Assembly (NCBI RefSeq): GCF_000272105.2
Contig: NZ_AJZD02000295.1
Location: forward strand, 1-64,000
Direction: 5' to 3'
Source: Vibrio splendidus 12E03
Lineage (GTDB): Bacteria > Pseudomonadota > Gammaproteobacteria > Enterobacterales > Vibrionaceae
Length of the DNA: 64,000 nucleotides
The notes below the pieces were generated by a model. The model did not search any database and had not been told where the DNA came from. It was given only the letters and a program-made list of their open reading frames with translations. Shown piece by piece: positions 38,922-49,031 of this stretch; position 1 is the first letter of the stretch; the number at the start of each line of letters is the position of its first letter. The position numbers were made by a program, and so were the translations under genes.

Positions 38922-39608
38922 TTAAAAGATTAAAATGTAGAGCGCCCAGATTAGGTAGTAGCCAACCCATGGTAAGCCTGAAATCACAAGCGCTTGCCCG
39001 CGTTCAAACTCAGTCCACGTTAATACCGCAGCATAACCTAGCACGATGTACCATGGCAGAAGCAGTGGTAATGAGCTAGCAAATTGTGACCAATCATTAG
39101 TTAGCGGTAACTTGATCAAGCCATTTAAGCTGTTCAAGTCGGCAGCGTAGTTCATCACATGTCCATGCTTGAGTATCAGGCTTGCGTAGCTTGCTACATC
39201 ACCTAAAACAGCTGGGAATATAACAACCGATGCCGCTGCAAACCATCGCCAAAAGCTGTGTTGGTGTTGGCTTGGCTTGGTTGCTAGGTTAAACCAGAAT
39301 GCCAATAGAACAATGGTTAATGTTCGGCCAAATACGTCACTGATGATTTCACTTGCGAGTAAGGTATTGCTGTCAAGTAACGCCAATTGGTCAGGGTTCG
39401 TTTGAGCCAGTTGCTGCGATAGCTCTGCACTTAACCAGGCAAAATCTACATTCGAAAAATAAGCACCCCAAAATAAAAATGGGCTGAGCATTAATACGAC
39501 GTAGGGTTGCCATCCCCAAGCACTTCGTTGATAAAGCGCTAAGAAACAAGCTGTTGGCGAACGGAATATATCCAACAGCATGACGAGTGGGTTACTTGAC
39601 GGGTTCAT
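38922..39608 (-). CDS. YIP1 family membrane protein
   Basis: A 228-residue inner-membrane protein with five or so hydrophobic helices (for example VVLMLSPFLFWGAYF, TLTIVLLAFWFNLAT, FAAASVVIFPAVLGDVAS, and the last helix VGYYLIWALYILIF). The arrangement, with N-terminal LLDIFRSPTACFLALYQRS-like sequence before the first helix, is that of the bacterial YIP1/DUF1282 family. The function is unknown. Its start overlaps the mltD stop by four bases (ATGA), so it is coupled to the murein transglycosylase gene. Confidence 0.78.
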   Translation of the reverse strand: MNPSSNPLVMLLDIFRSPTACFLALYQRSAWGWQPYVVLMLSPFLFWGAYFSNVDFAWLSAELSQQLAQTNPDQLALLDSNTLLASEIISDVFGRTLTIVLLAFWFNLATKPSQHQHSFWRWFAAASVVIFPAVLGDVASYASLILKHGHVMNYAADLNSLNGLIKLPLTNDWSQFASSLPLLLPWYIVLGYAAVLTWTEFERGQALVISGLPWVGYYLIWALYILIF

Positions 39609-41179
39609 ACACTTACCTTAGTTACATCAACATACAGCTTCAGTTTTTGTCCTGGCTGTAGGTATTTCTTGTTCTGCAAAGTGTTCCATTTTACAACATC
39701 TGCACTTTTTACTTTGAACTTTGATGCAATACCGCTGACTGTGTCACCTGATCTCACGTTATAAAAGATCGTACGGATGATGGCGCCGTCTGAACCGTTC
39801 TTCCAAATGACCAGTTCTTGACCAACTCTAAGCGTGTCGCGTGGTCCCATGCCATTCCATTTAGCCAGTGACTGGTGAGAGACCTTATTTGCGCGTGCAA
39901 TCGTCCATAGGCTGTCACCACTTTTTACGGTATGACTAAGCTTATATTGACCACGACTCTTCGACTGTGTGCTTGCTAGGCGATTTGAGGCGCTTAGGGC
40001 GTATGTCTTGTCGTCTTTGGTGGATGTTGGGATAAGTAGGTGCTGACCAATACGGATATTGTTGTTGCTCATCCCGTTTGCAGAGCGAATCACTTTGCTG
40101 GTGGTGTTGTATTTACTCGCCAATACGCTGATGCTATCGCCAGATTGCACTTTATAACGCACCAACTTCATGCCTTTGCCTTTATTAGCGGCCACTTCTT
40201 TGTTGAACTTCTCAACAGAGCTTAGAGGAAGTAATAATTGCTGATGTTTTTCTGGTGCCGTCGCCCACTGGTTATAAGCGGGGTTGTAGCCTTGAAGCTC
40301 TTTGACAGGAATGCCTGCGTAGTTCGCAGCAATTGCTAAATCAAGCTGTTCTTCAGGGTTAACCAGAGTCAGCACTGGCTTGTTCGGGATCGCAGGGATA
40401 TCGATGCCATACTTTTCTTGATTGGCAATGACATCAGCTAGAGCAAGCAGTTTAGGTACATAGCTGCTGGTCTCTTTTGGTAAGTCAAGAGAGAAGAAGT
40501 CGATTGGTTTACCCAACTTCTTGTTCTTACGGATTGCGCTGTTTACTCGACCACCGCCACTGTTATAGGCAGCAATCGCATGGTTCCAGTCGCCATCGAA
40601 ACGTCGGTTAAGGTCTGATAAGAAATCCAATGCGGCGTCGGTAGAAGCGGCAACATCACGGCGGCCGTCATACCAAAAGTTCTGTTCAAGCCCGTAGTCT
40701 TTGCCAGTGCCTGAAATGAATTGCCATAGACCTGCAGCACTGCCATGAGAGTAGGCAAACGCATCGAAAGAGCTTTCTACAACGGGTAGTAGTGCCAATT
40801 CTAGTGGTAAGCCTTTTTCTTCAATCTTAGTCGTGATCAGATACAAGAAAGGTTCAGCACGCTTTGATACGGTTTTTAGATGACTCGGGTGCTTGAGATA
40901 CCAAGTTCGGTAGTAGTCGACCTTCTTTTGGTCTGGCACTTCCATTTCAAGTTGCATCGCAATGCGTTTCCAAACATCTTCTTGTGTTTGTGGAGTAACG
41001 ACAGGTGCTTCAACTTTTTGATCTTCTTTGGCTGTTTCTTCTGATGAAACGTTCGCTTGAGAAACTTCTTTAGTAGGAGATGTGTTGGTTTGCTCGGAAG
41101 CTTGGTCTGGATTCTCTGACTGAGTTAATTGGCAACCAGAAAGTAGTAATACCAAAGCCCAGCTGTACTTAACTCGCAT
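39605..41179 (-). CDS. mltD: Membrane-bound lytic murein transglycosylase D
   Basis: MltD cleaves the MurNAc-GlcNAc bond of peptidoglycan to form 1,6-anhydro-muropeptides. The 524-residue precursor is a lipoprotein (MRVKYSWALVLLLSGC, lipobox LLSGC). After a Ser/Thr/Glu-rich linker comes the SLT domain with the catalytic Glu in LLPVVESSFDAFAYSHGSAA and GLWQFISGTGKDYGL, then AYNSGGGRV. Three C-terminal LysM repeats follow (starting near VRYKVQSGDSISVLASKYN, LSHTVKSGDSLWTIARANK and FYNVRSGDTVSGIASKF). In E. coli mltD also lies next to gloB. A YIP1-family gene is coupled downstream. Confidence 0.97.
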   Translation of the reverse strand: MRVKYSWALVLLLSGCQLTQSENPDQASEQTNTSPTKEVSQANVSSEETAKEDQKVEAPVVTPQTQEDVWKRIAMQLEMEVPDQKKVDYYRTWYLKHPSHLKTVSKRAEPFLYLITTKIEEKGLPLELALLPVVESSFDAFAYSHGSAAGLWQFISGTGKDYGLEQNFWYDGRRDVAASTDAALDFLSDLNRRFDGDWNHAIAAYNSGGGRVNSAIRKNKKLGKPIDFFSLDLPKETSSYVPKLLALADVIANQEKYGIDIPAIPNKPVLTLVNPEEQLDLAIAANYAGIPVKELQGYNPAYNQWATAPEKHQQLLLPLSSVEKFNKEVAANKGKGMKLVRYKVQSGDSISVLASKYNTTSKVIRSANGMSNNNIRIGQHLLIPTSTKDDKTYALSASNRLASTQSKSRGQYKLSHTVKSGDSLWTIARANKVSHQSLAKWNGMGPRDTLRVGQELVIWKNGSDGAIIRTIFYNVRSGDTVSGIASKFKVKSADVVKWNTLQNKKYLQPGQKLKLYVDVTKVSV

Positions 41180-41249
41180 GTTACAGCCTTTTTAATTAAC
41201 GGCCGATGATAATACTTGCCACCCCCTATGAGTGACAAGCCTGTATTTG

Positions 41250-42008
41250 TTAAAATTCGTTCTTCCACGCACGTAAAGCGGTGAATACCGATAAAGGATC
41301 GGTCTGCTCGGTGCGATTAGACACTGATTTCACTACACTTGGCTCGGTATAGCGCAGGAAGGGGTTCACAAACTTCTCTTGTCTCAAATTTGTGGGGATG
41401 GTCGACTTATTTTGAGCGCGAAGTCGGTTCACTTGGTCGCGATATTGCTGCAAATGTTGGTTATCAGGCTCTACGGCTAATGCGAAAGCGATATTGGCTG
41501 CAGTGTACTCATGTGCACAATAAACTTCGGTTTCTTGAGGCAGCGCCGTGATCTTATTCAGTGCATCGAACATCTGTTGTGGTGTGCCTTCCATGATTCG
41601 GCCACAGCCCGCAGAGAACAACACATCACCACAAAACAGTTTGGCATCGCCCACATAACCAATATGACCCGCGGTGTGGCCACTGAGTCCTAGGACGAGA
41701 AATACTTCGCCAAACAGTTCTAATTGATCACCATCATCGACCGGATGAGTTAAAGTAGGGATAGGTTCATTCCTTGGACCCACGACATCCACGCCGGGAA
41801 ATTGTCTAACGAGTTCTGGAACACCACCAATGTGATCGTGGTGGTGGTGAGTAATCAAGATTGCATCTAAAGTTAGCTCATGGTGTGCTAAGTACTCTAA
41901 TACTGGAGCCGCATCACCAGGGTCGACGACAGCACAACGGCGATCGCTATTTTCAATCAGCCAGATGTAATTGTCGTTAAATGCAGGTATGCTTTTGATA
42001 TGTAACAT
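41250..42008 (-). CDS. gloB: Hydroxyacylglutathione hydrolase (glyoxalase II)
   Basis: GloB hydrolyses S-lactoylglutathione to lactate and glutathione, completing methylglyoxal detoxification. The 252-residue metallo-beta-lactamase-fold protein has the binuclear metal motif [16 protein letters not shown], a downstream [24 protein letters not shown] and [14 protein letters not shown]. The start [18 protein letters not shown] at 42008 is the family start; a longer frame that would overlap the divergent methyltransferase gene is rejected. It is divergent from yafS, as in E. coli. Confidence 0.96.
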   Translation of the reverse strand: MLHIKSIPAFNDNYIWLIENSDRRCAVVDPGDAAPVLEYLAHHELTLDAILITHHHHDHIGGVPELVRQFPGVDVVGPRNEPIPTLTHPVDDGDQLELFGEVFLVLGLSGHTAGHIGYVGDAKLFCGDVLFSAGCGRIMEGTPQQMFDALNKITALPQETEVYCAHEYTAANIAFALAVEPDNQHLQQYRDQVNRLRAQNKSTIPTNLRQEKFVNPFLRYTEPSVVKSVSNRTEQTDPLSVFTALRAWKNEF

Positions 42009-42061
42009 TATTGGTTCTCCAGTCACTTTTAGTGCGACAGAATAAGTGAGACAGATTATTG

Positions 42062-42847
42062 ATGAAGCCAGCACGTAGCAGAAAGAAGTTTGAACGTCCT
42101 TACACTTGGGCGCAATTGCACAATGGGGACTGGTTGAGAGAATCTATTCAAACTCGACTCGATGAGTGGTGCCCAAAGCTATTTGGTTACCATATGCTCA
42201 AGCTCGGTGGCCTCAGTAGTGAGATTTCTAGCTGCACATGCAACATTCAACATCAAGTAAACCTAGATATCCAGAACCCATTACATAATGTGATAGCGGA
42301 TGGCTATAATTTACCCTTTTTGGAGAAAAGCTTTGATGTTGTAGTACTGAGTCATCAGCTAGATTATAGCAATGACCCGCATCGATTATTGAGAGAAGTC
42401 GATCGAGTGATGATGGACGATGGCTATATCATTATCACGGGCTTCAACCCAATCAGTGTCACTGGGCTTGCCAGTTTGATGCCTTGGCGAAAGAACAGCT
42501 TACCCTGGAGTGGGCGTATGTACACGCCAAGTCGAATTAAAGACTGGTTAGGTGTACTTAACTATGAAGTAATTCATTGTGACACCTACGCACTGTTTCC
42601 GATGAGTAAGTATCAAGCGATGTGGACGTGGTTGGAGAACAGCTTAGGTGGCTGCGCATCTTTTGCTGGAAGCCAATACTTTATTGTTGCTCGTAAACGT
42701 ACTTACCCGCTTAAACCTATCAAGCCACATTGGCACCTCAAGCGACGTTTCTCGCCGGTTGGAGCAAGCTTTAGAACCAACTCGCGTCGTACAATGGACA
42801 CAGCTAAAGCTTCATACCCGTTAAAAACAGAAAAAGCCGACTCGTAG
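42062..42847 (+). CDS. yafS: Class I SAM-dependent methyltransferase (YafS)
   Basis: A 261-residue methyltransferase. The central [20 protein letters not shown] with [20 protein letters not shown]-like sequence (here [12 protein letters not shown]) is the motif II-III region of UbiE-type methyltransferases, but the glycine-rich motif I is weak. The N-terminal [15 protein letters not shown] matches the YafS group and the gloB-yafS-rnhA-dnaQ order is the same as in E. coli. The acceptor is unknown. The C-terminal 50 residues are basic. The ATG at 42062 is used; a TTG one codon earlier is the alternative. Its stop codon lies inside a terminator hairpin. Confidence 0.88.
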   Translation: MKPARSRKKFERPYTWAQLHNGDWLRESIQTRLDEWCPKLFGYHMLKLGGLSSEISSCTCNIQHQVNLDIQNPLHNVIADGYNLPFLEKSFDVVVLSHQLDYSNDPHRLLREVDRVMMDDGYIIITGFNPISVTGLASLMPWRKNSLPWSGRMYTPSRIKDWLGVLNYEVIHCDTYALFPMSKYQAMWTWLENSLGGCASFAGSQYFIVARKRTYPLKPIKPHWHLKRRFSPVGASFRTNSRRTMDTAKASYPLKTEKADS

Positions 42848-42856
42848 TCGGCTTTT
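42834..42856 (+). terminator. Terminator hairpin containing the yafS stop codon
   Basis: AAGCCGACT, loop CGT, AGTCGGCTTTT. The TAG stop codon spans the loop and the 3' arm, so the last sense codons lie in the 5' arm. The preceding A-run makes it usable in either direction. Confidence 0.75.
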
Positions 42857-42924
42857 CATCTATCTATAAGTTTAAGAAACTATAAACTTGCTTCTGAAAT
42901 CTACATCTCATTCAGTGAAGATGA

Positions 42925-43389
42925 CTAGCTCGGTTGATAACCCGTATCTTCTTGAGTTGGGTTTTCAGCTGCCGTTCTTGCTAAATCATCACACATTTCG
43001 TTTTCTCTGTGTCCCGCGTGTCCTTTTACCCAGCGCCAATCAACGCTATGGCGAGCGGTTTCTTTATCGAGCCTTTGCCACAGATCGGCATTTTTAACCG
43101 GTTTTTTGTCGGCTGTTTTCCAGTCACGCTTTTTCCAGTTATGAATCCATTGTGTGATGCCTTGACGCACGTATTGGCTATCTGTGGTCAGAATCACAGA
43201 GCAAGGTTCTTTGAGGGCTTGGAGAGCAACGACAGCTGCGAGCATTTCCATGCGGTTATTGGTTGTTAGCGTGAAGCCTTCTGCTAGCGTCTTCTCGACT
43301 TTCTTGTAGCGAAGCACGATGCCATAGCCACCGGGACCAGGGTTGCCTAAACAAGAACCATCAGTGAAAATTTCAACTTGTTTCGTCAT
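42925..43389 (-). CDS. rnhA: Ribonuclease HI
   Basis: RNase HI degrades the RNA strand of RNA-DNA hybrids such as R-loops and primers. The 154-residue protein begins [20 protein letters not shown], placing the first catalytic Asp at residue 10. The other acidic residues are seen in [13 protein letters not shown] (Glu), [15 protein letters not shown] (Asp) and [14 protein letters not shown] (Asp). The basic handle region [18 protein letters not shown] is present. It is divergent from dnaQ with 56 bases between starts, the standard enterobacterial and vibrio arrangement. Confidence 0.98.
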   Translation of the reverse strand: MTKQVEIFTDGSCLGNPGPGGYGIVLRYKKVEKTLAEGFTLTTNNRMEMLAAVVALQALKEPCSVILTTDSQYVRQGITQWIHNWKKRDWKTADKKPVKNADLWQRLDKETARHSVDWRWVKGHAGHRENEMCDDLARTAAENPTQEDTGYQPS

Positions 43390-43445
43390 GATTTGATACT
43401 ATTACCTCAAGCACATTATCGGCATAGTCTGACACAGTTATCCTT

Positions 43446-44213
43446 ATGAATACCAGTAGCACTCCAGAACAAAGCACGAACGAAAAAAACAGTTCGAACG
43501 AAAATAAGCGCATTGTTGTACTCGATACCGAAACCACCGGTATGAATACAGAAGGTGGTCCTCACTATATGGGCCACCGCATCGTTGAAATCGGTGCAGT
43601 AGAGATCATCAACCGTAGGCTGACCGGGCGTCATTTCCACGTCTACATCAAGCCTGATCGTGCGATTCAAGAAGAGGCGATTGGCGTTCACGGTATTACC
43701 GATGAATTCTTGATTGATAAGCCTGAATACCAAGACATACATAAAGAGTTTCTCGACTTTATCAAAGGTGCGGAGCTGGTGGCTCATAACGCGCCCTTCG
43801 ATACGGGTTTTATGGACTATGAGTTTGAGAAGCTCAACCCTGCGATAGGTAAAACGGATGACTACTGTAAAGTTACCGATACCTTGGCAATGGCGAAGAA
43901 GATATTCCCAGGTAAAAGAAACAACCTAGATATCTTATGTGACCGTTACGGTATTGATAACTCGCACCGTACTCTCCACGGCGCATTGCTCGATGCGGAG
44001 ATCCTAGCCGACGTCTACTTATTGATGACGGGTGGTCAAACTTCGCTGCAATTTAACGCTGGTCAACAGGAAGGCGAAGCCGAAAGCATACGAAGAGTAG
44101 AAAGTGGTCGAAAATCCCTAAAGGTTTTACGAGCTACGGCCGATGAAGTAGAAGCGCATCAAAGTCGTTTAGATCTCGTCGAGAAAAGCGGAAGCTGCCT
44201 CTGGCGTCAGTAG
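43446..44213 (+). CDS. dnaQ: DNA polymerase III epsilon subunit (proofreading exonuclease)
   Basis: DnaQ is the 3'-5' proofreading subunit of the replicative polymerase. The DEDDh active site is complete: IVVLDTETTGMN, HNAPFDTGFMDYEF, HRTLHGALLDAEILADVYLL. After the nuclease domain comes GGQTSLQFNAG, matching the weak clamp-binding motif QTSxxF of epsilon, and a C-terminal alpha-binding tail. The 255-residue protein has a low-complexity N-terminal extension (MNTSSTPEQSTNEKNSSNEN) of about 15 residues compared with E. coli; no later ATG would restore the usual start. DnaE is at 31-34.6 kb. Confidence 0.98.
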   Translation: MNTSSTPEQSTNEKNSSNENKRIVVLDTETTGMNTEGGPHYMGHRIVEIGAVEIINRRLTGRHFHVYIKPDRAIQEEAIGVHGITDEFLIDKPEYQDIHKEFLDFIKGAELVAHNAPFDTGFMDYEFEKLNPAIGKTDDYCKVTDTLAMAKKIFPGKRNNLDILCDRYGIDNSHRTLHGALLDAEILADVYLLMTGGQTSLQFNAGQQEGEAESIRRVESGRKSLKVLRATADEVEAHQSRLDLVEKSGSCLWRQ

Positions 44214-44222
44214 GGAGAAAGT

Positions 44223-45470
44223 ATGTTAAGGGTACTGGCTACCGGTTGCTTATTGCTGTTAAGCTTTGGCTTACATGCAGCAACCGAATCCGTAATGAGT
44301 TTATTGGACAACCGTTTTCGAGTTGATCCCAGTATTGAACAAGTCACCTTTGTGATTTATCGAGCCGATAATTCTAAACCTGTCGTTTTGGTTCGCCCTG
44401 ATGGCAAGAAATACTACTCTTGGCGCAATGCTGATAATGTCCGTTGGTACGAAGAATCGTCCATGGACATTATCTCTATCGACAATCCGATGTCTGGCCC
44501 TTGGCAAGCGATAGGTAAAGTTTCCCCTAAGAACAATATCAAGCTGCTGTCTCATCTTGTTTTGGATGCTAATGAGTTCCCAGATAAGTTGTATCAAACA
44601 GAACGCATCAAATTTACCGCTCGACTAACCTCTGATGGCAAGCCGCTGGTGCTGCGCGATTTTCTCGATCGCGTAAAGCTTAAGGTCACCTTTACTAAGT
44701 TTGTTGAAAACGAAGAGTCTTTGGTGAGAGAAGCGCGCCCGGTGCCGGTTGTGATGGGCGAGTTTGCCGACGATGGTGCTGATCTTGATGAAAAGGCTGG
44801 AGATGGTGTGTTCACGGTCTCTTTGCCAATAGATATCGAGCCTGGTAAATACCGAGCACGTATTACCTCTGGTAATGGTGTGTTCTTGCGAGCGCAAGAG
44901 CAAGAAGTCTTGGTTTACCCAACACCGATCACTAGCACCTTCATTCAGTCACGAAAAGAGGGCTTACCTCATACGATTGTGGTGTCTGGTGAGCAGGGGA
45001 TGCTCGCACCGAGCTCGTTAGCGGTTCATGTTGAGCACAAGGCTCCTGATGAATATGTGATGTACAAGCAGGGGCAAGCTGAAGTCGACGCAATGAAAGT
45101 CGCTCTTGAGGTGCCTTACAATGGCGATTTAGGGATCTATAATTGGTCAGGGATGGTTTACGCCACTGATGCTTCAAGTCAGCGCCCGCTGATCTTTCCA
45201 ATTACCGAGCAGTCGTACAGCGTTGTTGAAGATATCGACTTAGCAGAGTCACGACGCCTTCAAGAACAAGCACTTGCTGAACAGAAGCGTATCGCAACAG
45301 AGTTGATGATCCTTCAAAAACGTGAAGATGATAGACAGCGCAGTATGATCATTATTGCGGTGGGTAATGTGGTCGCGATTCTATTGGGCTTATTGATTTG
45401 GTTTGTGGTTCGTAAGGTTAAAGCGAAGAAAAAAGCGTTACCTGAGATGCAGCTCAAGGCGCCCAAGTAA
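44223..45470 (+). CDS. TIGR03503 family envelope protein
   Basis: A 415-residue protein that I recognise as the TIGR03503 family, of unknown function, usually next to dnaQ in vibrios. It has a signal peptide (MLRVLATGCLLLLSFGLHAA), a periplasmic beta-rich domain (DPSIEQVTFVIYRADNSKPV; SMDIISIDNPMSGPWQAIGK), a segment DDGADLDEKAGDGVFTVSLP like an Ig-type domain, a charged coil (LAESRRLQEQALAEQKRIAT) and a C-terminal membrane helix (IIIAVGNVVAILLGLLIWFV) with a basic cytoplasmic tail. This topology puts most of the protein in the periplasm. It starts 10 bases after dnaQ, so it is probably co-transcribed. Confidence 0.82.
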   Translation: MLRVLATGCLLLLSFGLHAATESVMSLLDNRFRVDPSIEQVTFVIYRADNSKPVVLVRPDGKKYYSWRNADNVRWYEESSMDIISIDNPMSGPWQAIGKVSPKNNIKLLSHLVLDANEFPDKLYQTERIKFTARLTSDGKPLVLRDFLDRVKLKVTFTKFVENEESLVREARPVPVVMGEFADDGADLDEKAGDGVFTVSLPIDIEPGKYRARITSGNGVFLRAQEQEVLVYPTPITSTFIQSRKEGLPHTIVVSGEQGMLAPSSLAVHVEHKAPDEYVMYKQGQAEVDAMKVALEVPYNGDLGIYNWSGMVYATDASSQRPLIFPITEQSYSVVEDIDLAESRRLQEQALAEQKRIATELMILQKREDDRQRSMIIIAVGNVVAILLGLLIWFVVRKVKAKKKALPEMQLKAPK

Positions 45471-45552
45471 CTCGCATAGATGATTAGATTGCTAGAGAGA
45501 ATAAGCCGCTAGATAAAGCATTGGAATTTGTGGCAACGAAATCATGAACAAA

Positions 45553-45585
45553 AAAACGGGACTCATAGGAGTCCCGTTTTTGTTT
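45553..45585. terminator. Bidirectional terminator between the TIGR03503 gene and fadE
   Basis: ACGGGACTC, loop ATAG, GAGTCCCGT, with A-run before and TTTTTG after. It serves both converging genes. Confidence 0.9.
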
Positions 45586-45597
45586 CTTTTTCTGGCC

Positions 45598-48063
45598 TTA
45601 AGCGACGTTATCAATCGATTGGTCTGGGTACTGAGACTTTGCTGCAAGCTCCTCTGGTGAGAAGTCATCCACGTTAATCGTGTACAGTCTATGTTCCTCA
45701 GCGCTAATCAGAAGCTTTGCTTCGTCTTGCGTTAAGATACCTTTCTCAAGTCCCAACTGAGCAACAAGATCAAGTCGTAAGAAGGCACGTTTTTGATGCG
45801 TCTCTTTGCAGACTTTGTCGAACAGGGGTTCAGCTTGAAGAATCACTTCTAGCGCTTTTTCAATCTTACCTACTGGGTTGTATTCCGTCGCTTCTAGGTA
45901 TTGGCCGCGACCTATACGAGAGCGTGTTTCGCTTGGTGTTTGTAGAATGTGCGCGACTTTGCTATCCAGTTTGTCGTTTGGTGCACGACGGATACGGCCA
46001 AATGGCATTAACACAACACGAAGCAGGCGACCAATCACAGGGTTAGGGAAGTTCGCTAAGAACTCATCAATCGCCACTTCAGTCTGACGTAAGCTATCTT
46101 GCATACCCCAATGTACTAACGGTAGATCTTCAGCGTGGCTGCCTTCACTTTCAAAGCGCTTCAACGTTGCTGAACCGAGGTAAAGTTGACTCAGGATATC
46201 ACCCAGTCTTGCTGATAAACGTTCTCTACGCTTCAGTGATCCGCCCAGAACTGCCATTGAAATATCAGACAGTAGCGCAAGGTTTGCACTGTAGCGGTTT
46301 AGCTGTTGGTAGTAACGCTGTGTCTGTTTATCCGTTTTATTTGAAGGTGTTGGCGCATCAGAACCACGACCGTCGGTTAAACCAAACCACAAACTGCGGA
46401 CTAGGTTACTCATCGTAAAGCTAACGTGTCCTGCTAACGCTGAATCAAACTTATCAAGCGCATCGCTGCTTTCAGAATAAGCGGCTTCCATTTCGTTAAG
46501 TACGTAAGGGTGACAGCGAATCGCACCTTGACCATAGATGATCATTGAACGAGTCAGGATGTTTGCGCCTTCAACCGTAATCGCGATAGGTGAGCCTTGG
46601 TAGCCACGAGCTAGGAAGTTCGATGGGCCTAAACAAATGCCTTTACCGCCGACGATATCCATCGCATCAATGATGCTGCGTTGGCCACGGTGAGTACAGT
46701 GGTACTTAACGATTGCAGAGATAACCGAAGGCTTTTCGCCAAGGTCGATGCCCGCGACGGTTAGGTTACTTGCTGCGTCCATTACATAAGCGTTACCCGC
46801 TAGGCGTGCAAGTGGCTCTTCAACCCCTTCCATGCGGCCAATCGGTTGTTTGAACTGACGGCGGATACGAGCGTAAGCACCTGTTGCGAGCGCAGCAGAC
46901 TTAATGCCACCGGTTGAGTTTGAAGGCAGTGTGATACCACGACCAACCGACAGACACTCAACCAGCATACGCCAGCCTTGACCAGCCATTTTCTGGCCAC
47001 CAATGATGAAATCGATAGGCACGAAGATATCGTCGCCTTGGGTTGGACCATTCTGGAAAGGTACGTTTAGTGGGAAGTGGCGGTTGCCAATCTCTACGCC
47101 TTTTAAATCCGTTGGGATAAGCGCACAGGTGATACCAAGATCTTTTTGGTCACCAAGCAGACCATCCGGGTCACGCAATTTAAAAGCCAAGCCTAAAACG
47201 GTCGCGACAGGCGCGAGAGTGATGTAACGCTTGTTCCAAGTTAGGCGCATGCCCAATACTTCTTCGCCTTGCCAGTCGCCTTTACAAACCACACCGTAAT
47301 CTGGGATTGAACCTGCATCTGAACCGGCTTCTGGGCTAGTCAGAGCAAAACAAGGGATCTCTTTACCTTCCGCTAGGCGAGGCAGGTAGTGGTTTCTTTG
47401 TTCTTCTGTACCGTAGTGCTGTAATAGCTCACCAGGGCCTAATGAGTTAGGTACGCCAACCGTCGATGACAATACGCTCGAAACGCCCGTTAGCTTCTGT
47501 AGAACCAAAGATTGAGCGTAAGCTGAGAATTCTAAGCCGCCGTATTTTTTCTTGATTATCATGGCGAAGAATTTATGGTCTTTCAGGTATTGCCATACTT
47601 CTGGTGGTAAATCAGCAAGCTCATGAGTGACTTGGTAATCATTGACCATTTCACACACGGTATTTACTGGACCATCTAAAAACGCTTGCTCAGCTTCAGA
47701 GAGTTTCGGGTCAGCAATGTTCTGAAGCTTCTTCCATTCAGGTTTGCCTTTGAACAGCTCTGCTTCCCACCATACTGTGCCAGCTTCTAGTGCTTCTTTT
47801 TCTGTCTGAGACATCGCCGGTAGAACTTTCTTAAATAAAGAGAGTGCTTTTTGGCTGATCAGTGTCTGACGAATGGTCGGTACAGCAAAGATCGCAACGG
47901 CTAATAGATAGCAAAGCCAGCCAGTAACAGCCACGCCGCCAAACAGTGTTAATGCTACCATTGCGCCGGTTAATACAACTAATGCACGTACCAGACTAAC
48001 TCTATGGTAAAGACAGACGCCTAAGATGGCGGTCATGCCGAGTAGGGAGAGCAATATGTTCAT
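45598..48063 (-). CDS. fadE: Acyl-CoA dehydrogenase FadE
   Basis: FadE catalyses the first step of fatty-acid beta-oxidation, acyl-CoA to trans-2-enoyl-CoA, with FAD. The 821-residue length and N-terminal membrane-associated region (about residues 1-60, three hydrophobic helices) are those of the large gammaproteobacterial FadE, not of the 380-residue mitochondrial type. The dehydrogenase core includes [40 protein letters not shown] and [20 protein letters not shown]. Its start is 47 bases downstream of a FadR-like operator. It stands alone, divergent from gmhA. Confidence 0.97.
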   Translation of the reverse strand: MNILLSLLGMTAILGVCLYHRVSLVRALVVLTGAMVALTLFGGVAVTGWLCYLLAVAIFAVPTIRQTLISQKALSLFKKVLPAMSQTEKEALEAGTVWWEAELFKGKPEWKKLQNIADPKLSEAEQAFLDGPVNTVCEMVNDYQVTHELADLPPEVWQYLKDHKFFAMIIKKKYGGLEFSAYAQSLVLQKLTGVSSVLSSTVGVPNSLGPGELLQHYGTEEQRNHYLPRLAEGKEIPCFALTSPEAGSDAGSIPDYGVVCKGDWQGEEVLGMRLTWNKRYITLAPVATVLGLAFKLRDPDGLLGDQKDLGITCALIPTDLKGVEIGNRHFPLNVPFQNGPTQGDDIFVPIDFIIGGQKMAGQGWRMLVECLSVGRGITLPSNSTGGIKSAALATGAYARIRRQFKQPIGRMEGVEEPLARLAGNAYVMDAASNLTVAGIDLGEKPSVISAIVKYHCTHRGQRSIIDAMDIVGGKGICLGPSNFLARGYQGSPIAITVEGANILTRSMIIYGQGAIRCHPYVLNEMEAAYSESSDALDKFDSALAGHVSFTMSNLVRSLWFGLTDGRGSDAPTPSNKTDKQTQRYYQQLNRYSANLALLSDISMAVLGGSLKRRERLSARLGDILSQLYLGSATLKRFESEGSHAEDLPLVHWGMQDSLRQTEVAIDEFLANFPNPVIGRLLRVVLMPFGRIRRAPNDKLDSKVAHILQTPSETRSRIGRGQYLEATEYNPVGKIEKALEVILQAEPLFDKVCKETHQKRAFLRLDLVAQLGLEKGILTQDEAKLLISAEEHRLYTINVDDFSPEELAAKSQYPDQSIDNVA

Positions 48064-48390
48064 GATCGATTTCCTTTTCAGAGATCACTTATTGTTATTA
48101 AGTTTAGGTAAGAGGTCTAACCAGTTAAGTGTAAACAAAATATTAAATATTTGTAAAACTCTAAAGTGAATAAAAAGTGATCTCAATAGAGTTAAAGTTC
48201 TAATTGTGAGAGGTTGGTGGCGAATATTTGGACGGATCGGCAGTGAGACTCTAATAAAGGTGGCAATCTTTGGGCTTAAGTGTCGACACTATTTCATGTT
48301 TGTGGGTAAACTCAGGTAAAAGAGGGGAAAACCCTCAGCTCTCATTTCACGTACTTTAAGTTGCGTAAAAAAATATAAGAGATAAGCCTT
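48064..48390. other. Divergent fadE/gmhA intergenic region
   Basis: A 327-base gap. It contains the FadR-like site at 48110-48126 near fadE. The remainder up to gmhA shows AT-rich stretches but no further gene, palindrome or terminator that I can support. Confidence 0.6.
48110..48126. promoter_or_regulatory. FadR-like operator before fadE
   Basis: AAGAGGTCTAACCAGTT matches the FadR consensus AACTGGTCNGACCAGTT at 13 of 16 defined positions by eye. FadR represses fadE and is released by long-chain acyl-CoA. Confidence 0.7.
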
Positions 48391-48966
48391 ATGTACCATG
48401 ACCTAATCAAAAGTGAATTGAACGAAGCTGCTGACGTTCTGAATAAGTTCCTGAGTGATGACCATAACATCGCTCAAATTGAAGCGGCGGCAAAACTGAT
48501 TGCTGACTCCTTCAAGCAAGAGGGCAAAGTGCTTTCTTGTGGCAACGGTGGTTCACACTGTGATGCAATGCACTTCGCGGAAGAGCTTACTGGCCGATAC
48601 CGTGAAAACCGTCCAGGTTACGCTGGTATTGCGATTTCAGATCCAAGCCACCTGTCTTGCGTGAGTAATGATTTTGGCTACGACCACGTATTTTCTCGTT
48701 ATGTAGAAGCGGTAGGTCGTAAAGGTGATGTGTTGTTCGGTCTGTCGACTTCAGGTAACTCTGCCAATATTCTAAAAGCGATTGAAGCTGCTCAAGCTAA
48801 AGGCATGAAGACGATTGCATTGACGGGTAAAGATGGCGGTAAAATGGCAGGTTGTGCCGATATCGAAATTCGAGTTCCACATTTTGGTTACGCTGACCGC
48901 ATCCAAGAGATTCACATTAAGATCATCCACATTGTGATTCAGCTTGTTGAAAAAGAAATGGAATAA
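48391..48966 (+). CDS. gmhA: Phosphoheptose isomerase GmhA
   Basis: GmhA isomerises sedoheptulose 7-phosphate to heptose 7-phosphate for the LPS inner core. The 191-residue SIS-fold protein has [60 protein letters not shown] and the C-terminal zinc/substrate His region [16 protein letters not shown]. The length is that of the E. coli protein. The yafJ gene follows about 65 bases later, as in E. coli. Confidence 0.97.
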   Translation: MYHDLIKSELNEAADVLNKFLSDDHNIAQIEAAAKLIADSFKQEGKVLSCGNGGSHCDAMHFAEELTGRYRENRPGYAGIAISDPSHLSCVSNDFGYDHVFSRYVEAVGRKGDVLFGLSTSGNSANILKAIEAAQAKGMKTIALTGKDGGKMAGCADIEIRVPHFGYADRIQEIHIKIIHIVIQLVEKEME

Positions 48967-49031
48967 TAGTTTTAAAGACATTTGGGGCCCAACTTAGGCT
49001 CCATTGGTTTTGATAGGGAGTAGATTAAACC

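Noticed and set aside
48064-48390. A possible small RNA in the fadE/gmhA gap
   Set aside because: No terminator or promoter pair could be supported; only the FadR-like site stands out.
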